Assembly: GCF_000410875.1 (NCBI RefSeq)
Contig: NZ_AROI01000016.1
Location: forward strand, 124,001-188,000
DNA length: 64,000 bases
Reading direction: 5' to 3'
From: Halopseudomonas pelagia CL-AP6
Lineage (GTDB): Bacteria > Pseudomonadota > Gammaproteobacteria > Pseudomonadales > Pseudomonadaceae
Every line of letters begins with the position of its first letter. Position 1 is the stretch's first letter. This document shows positions 63,148 to 64,000 of the stretch, one piece after another. The notes beneath the pieces are model-generated. The model was not told the origin of the DNA. It saw nothing but the letters and a program-made list of their open reading frames with translations, and made no database searches. The position numbers were made by a program, and so were the translations under genes.

Positions 63148-64000
63148 TCAGCTGCCGATCACACCACCATCGTCCTTCCAGATCACCACGGTCGCGGAGC
63201 GCGGCGGGTACAGATTCAGGTTGCCATCTGGCCAGGAGCTGCGGTTGGTGCCGGCAGCCCACTCCGTGCCACTGGTCGTCGCGCCGGGGTGCTGCACGTT
63301 GATAAACAGTGTGCGCTGATCGGGCGTGGTGATGCAGCCAGTGATTTCCTGACCAATGGGTCCGGTCAGAAAGCGGCGCACCTCACCGGAGACCGGATCG
63401 GCAGCAAACATCTGGTTGTTCCCCATAATCTTGAACGCACCGGAGTTCTGCGAGCCTTCACCAACATCGGTCTGAATCCAGACACGGCTGTCCTTGTCGA
63501 TCCACAGGCCATCGGGTGAACTCATGTAGGCATCTTCGGTTAGCACATTGCCGTTCATGTCACGACCTGACAGGTTGTCCGTTTTGTCATCTATGGTTAG
63601 CTTATCTTTATGAGCCTCTCCACCGTCCCCCGCCAGCAGGAATAGATCCCATTCAAACTGAGTTGCAGCCTGGTCGCCATCGGCTTCTGCCCAGCGCACA
63701 ATCTGACCGTGTCTGTTTTGAGCGCGCGGATTAGCTCCACCATCACCCTCTGGAAGGCCGCTGTTATTGGTAAGCGTAAAGTAGACGTCGCCATTGTTGG
63801 GATCCACTGCGCCCCACTCGGGACGATCCATTGGCGTTGCGCCAACAGTGTTAGCGGCCAAACGGGTGTTAACTAGCACATCAGCCTGGCTGGTAAAGCC
63901 GTTGGTGTTGGTCAGGCCATTCTCGCCATAGACCAGCGGCAGCCATTCACCGCTGCCATCCGCGTTGAATTTGGCTACATAAAGAGTCCCGGTATCCAGT
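63148..64000 (-). CDS. phoX: PhoX-type alkaline phosphatase (DUF839), 5' end outside window
   Basis: About 284 C-terminal codons are present and the frame continues past the right edge. Motifs are typical of PhoX: RPEWGAVDPNNGDVYFTLTNN, SSPDGLWIDKDSRVWIQTD and FINVQHPG. PhoX enzymes are calcium/iron-dependent phosphatases exported folded by Tat, agreeing with tatAB downstream. The N-terminal Tat signal is not visible here. Confidence 0.88.
   Translation of the reverse strand, partial: LDTGTLYVAKFNADGSGEWLPLVYGENGLTNTNGFTSQADVLVNTRLAANTVGATPMDRPEWGAVDPNNGDVYFTLTNNSGLPEGDGGANPRAQNRHGQIVRWAEADGDQAATQFEWDLFLLAGDGGEAHKDKLTIDDKTDNLSGRDMNGNVLTEDAYMSSPDGLWIDKDSRVWIQTDVGEGSQNSGAFKIMGNNQMFAADPVSGEVRRFLTGPIGQEITGCITTPDQRTLFINVQHPGATTSGTEWAAGTNRSSWPDGNLNLYPPRSATVVIWKDDGGVIGS

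Overview
The window reads as chromosomal DNA of a Pseudomonas-type gammaproteobacterium. The strongest sign is gene order: an STN-domain protein, an ECF sigma factor and a FecR regulator, followed by a type II secretion cluster in the order GspJ-H-(C)-I-G-K-L-M-D-E-F, then a PstS-like protein and a giant two-partner-secretion exoprotein. This is the vreAIR-hxc-lapA-pdtA block as I recall it from P. aeruginosa (about PA0674 to PA0690). Assignment to a marine or halotolerant relative of Pseudomonas is a guess.

Layout. (1) 1-8757 is an accessory island of small defence and toxin-antitoxin modules: hipBA; two DarT-like ADP-ribosyltransferases plus DarG; an unknown gene with an Abi_C-type gene; and a short operon with a Phd/DUF772 chimera, a micro-gene and a SIR2-like DUF4917 protein. 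(2) 8810-38334 is the phosphate-starvation type secretion block: the 4215-aa exoprotein, the LapA-like protein, the Hxc type II system and vreAIR. An HTH/ImmA-protease pair and a truncated CHAD gene sit between vreR and hxcW. (3) 39022-45416 holds a complete type II CBASS locus with divergent CapH/CapP regulators. (4) 45417-47134 is mostly decayed DNA, including a broken phage tail gene. (5) 47339-63045 is core-like: tRNA-Asp, tRNA-Val, rdgC, a lipoprotein, a second complete type II secretion operon (gspC to gspN), an esterase-like lipoprotein and tatA/tatB. (6) 63148 to the end is a partial PhoX-type phosphatase.

Functionally, two themes dominate. One is export: two type II systems, a TPS exoprotein and a Tat pair beside a Tat-type phosphatase, with several members (LapA-like, PhoX, hxc, vre) belonging to families tied to phosphate limitation. 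The other is defence: at least six toxin, abortive-infection or nucleotide-signalling modules placed at the edges of the conserved block and near tRNA genes. I saw no CRISPR array, rRNA gene or intact insertion sequence. Gene starts were set from ribosome-binding sites and stop/start overlaps. Functions come from motif recognition by eye, not from searches.
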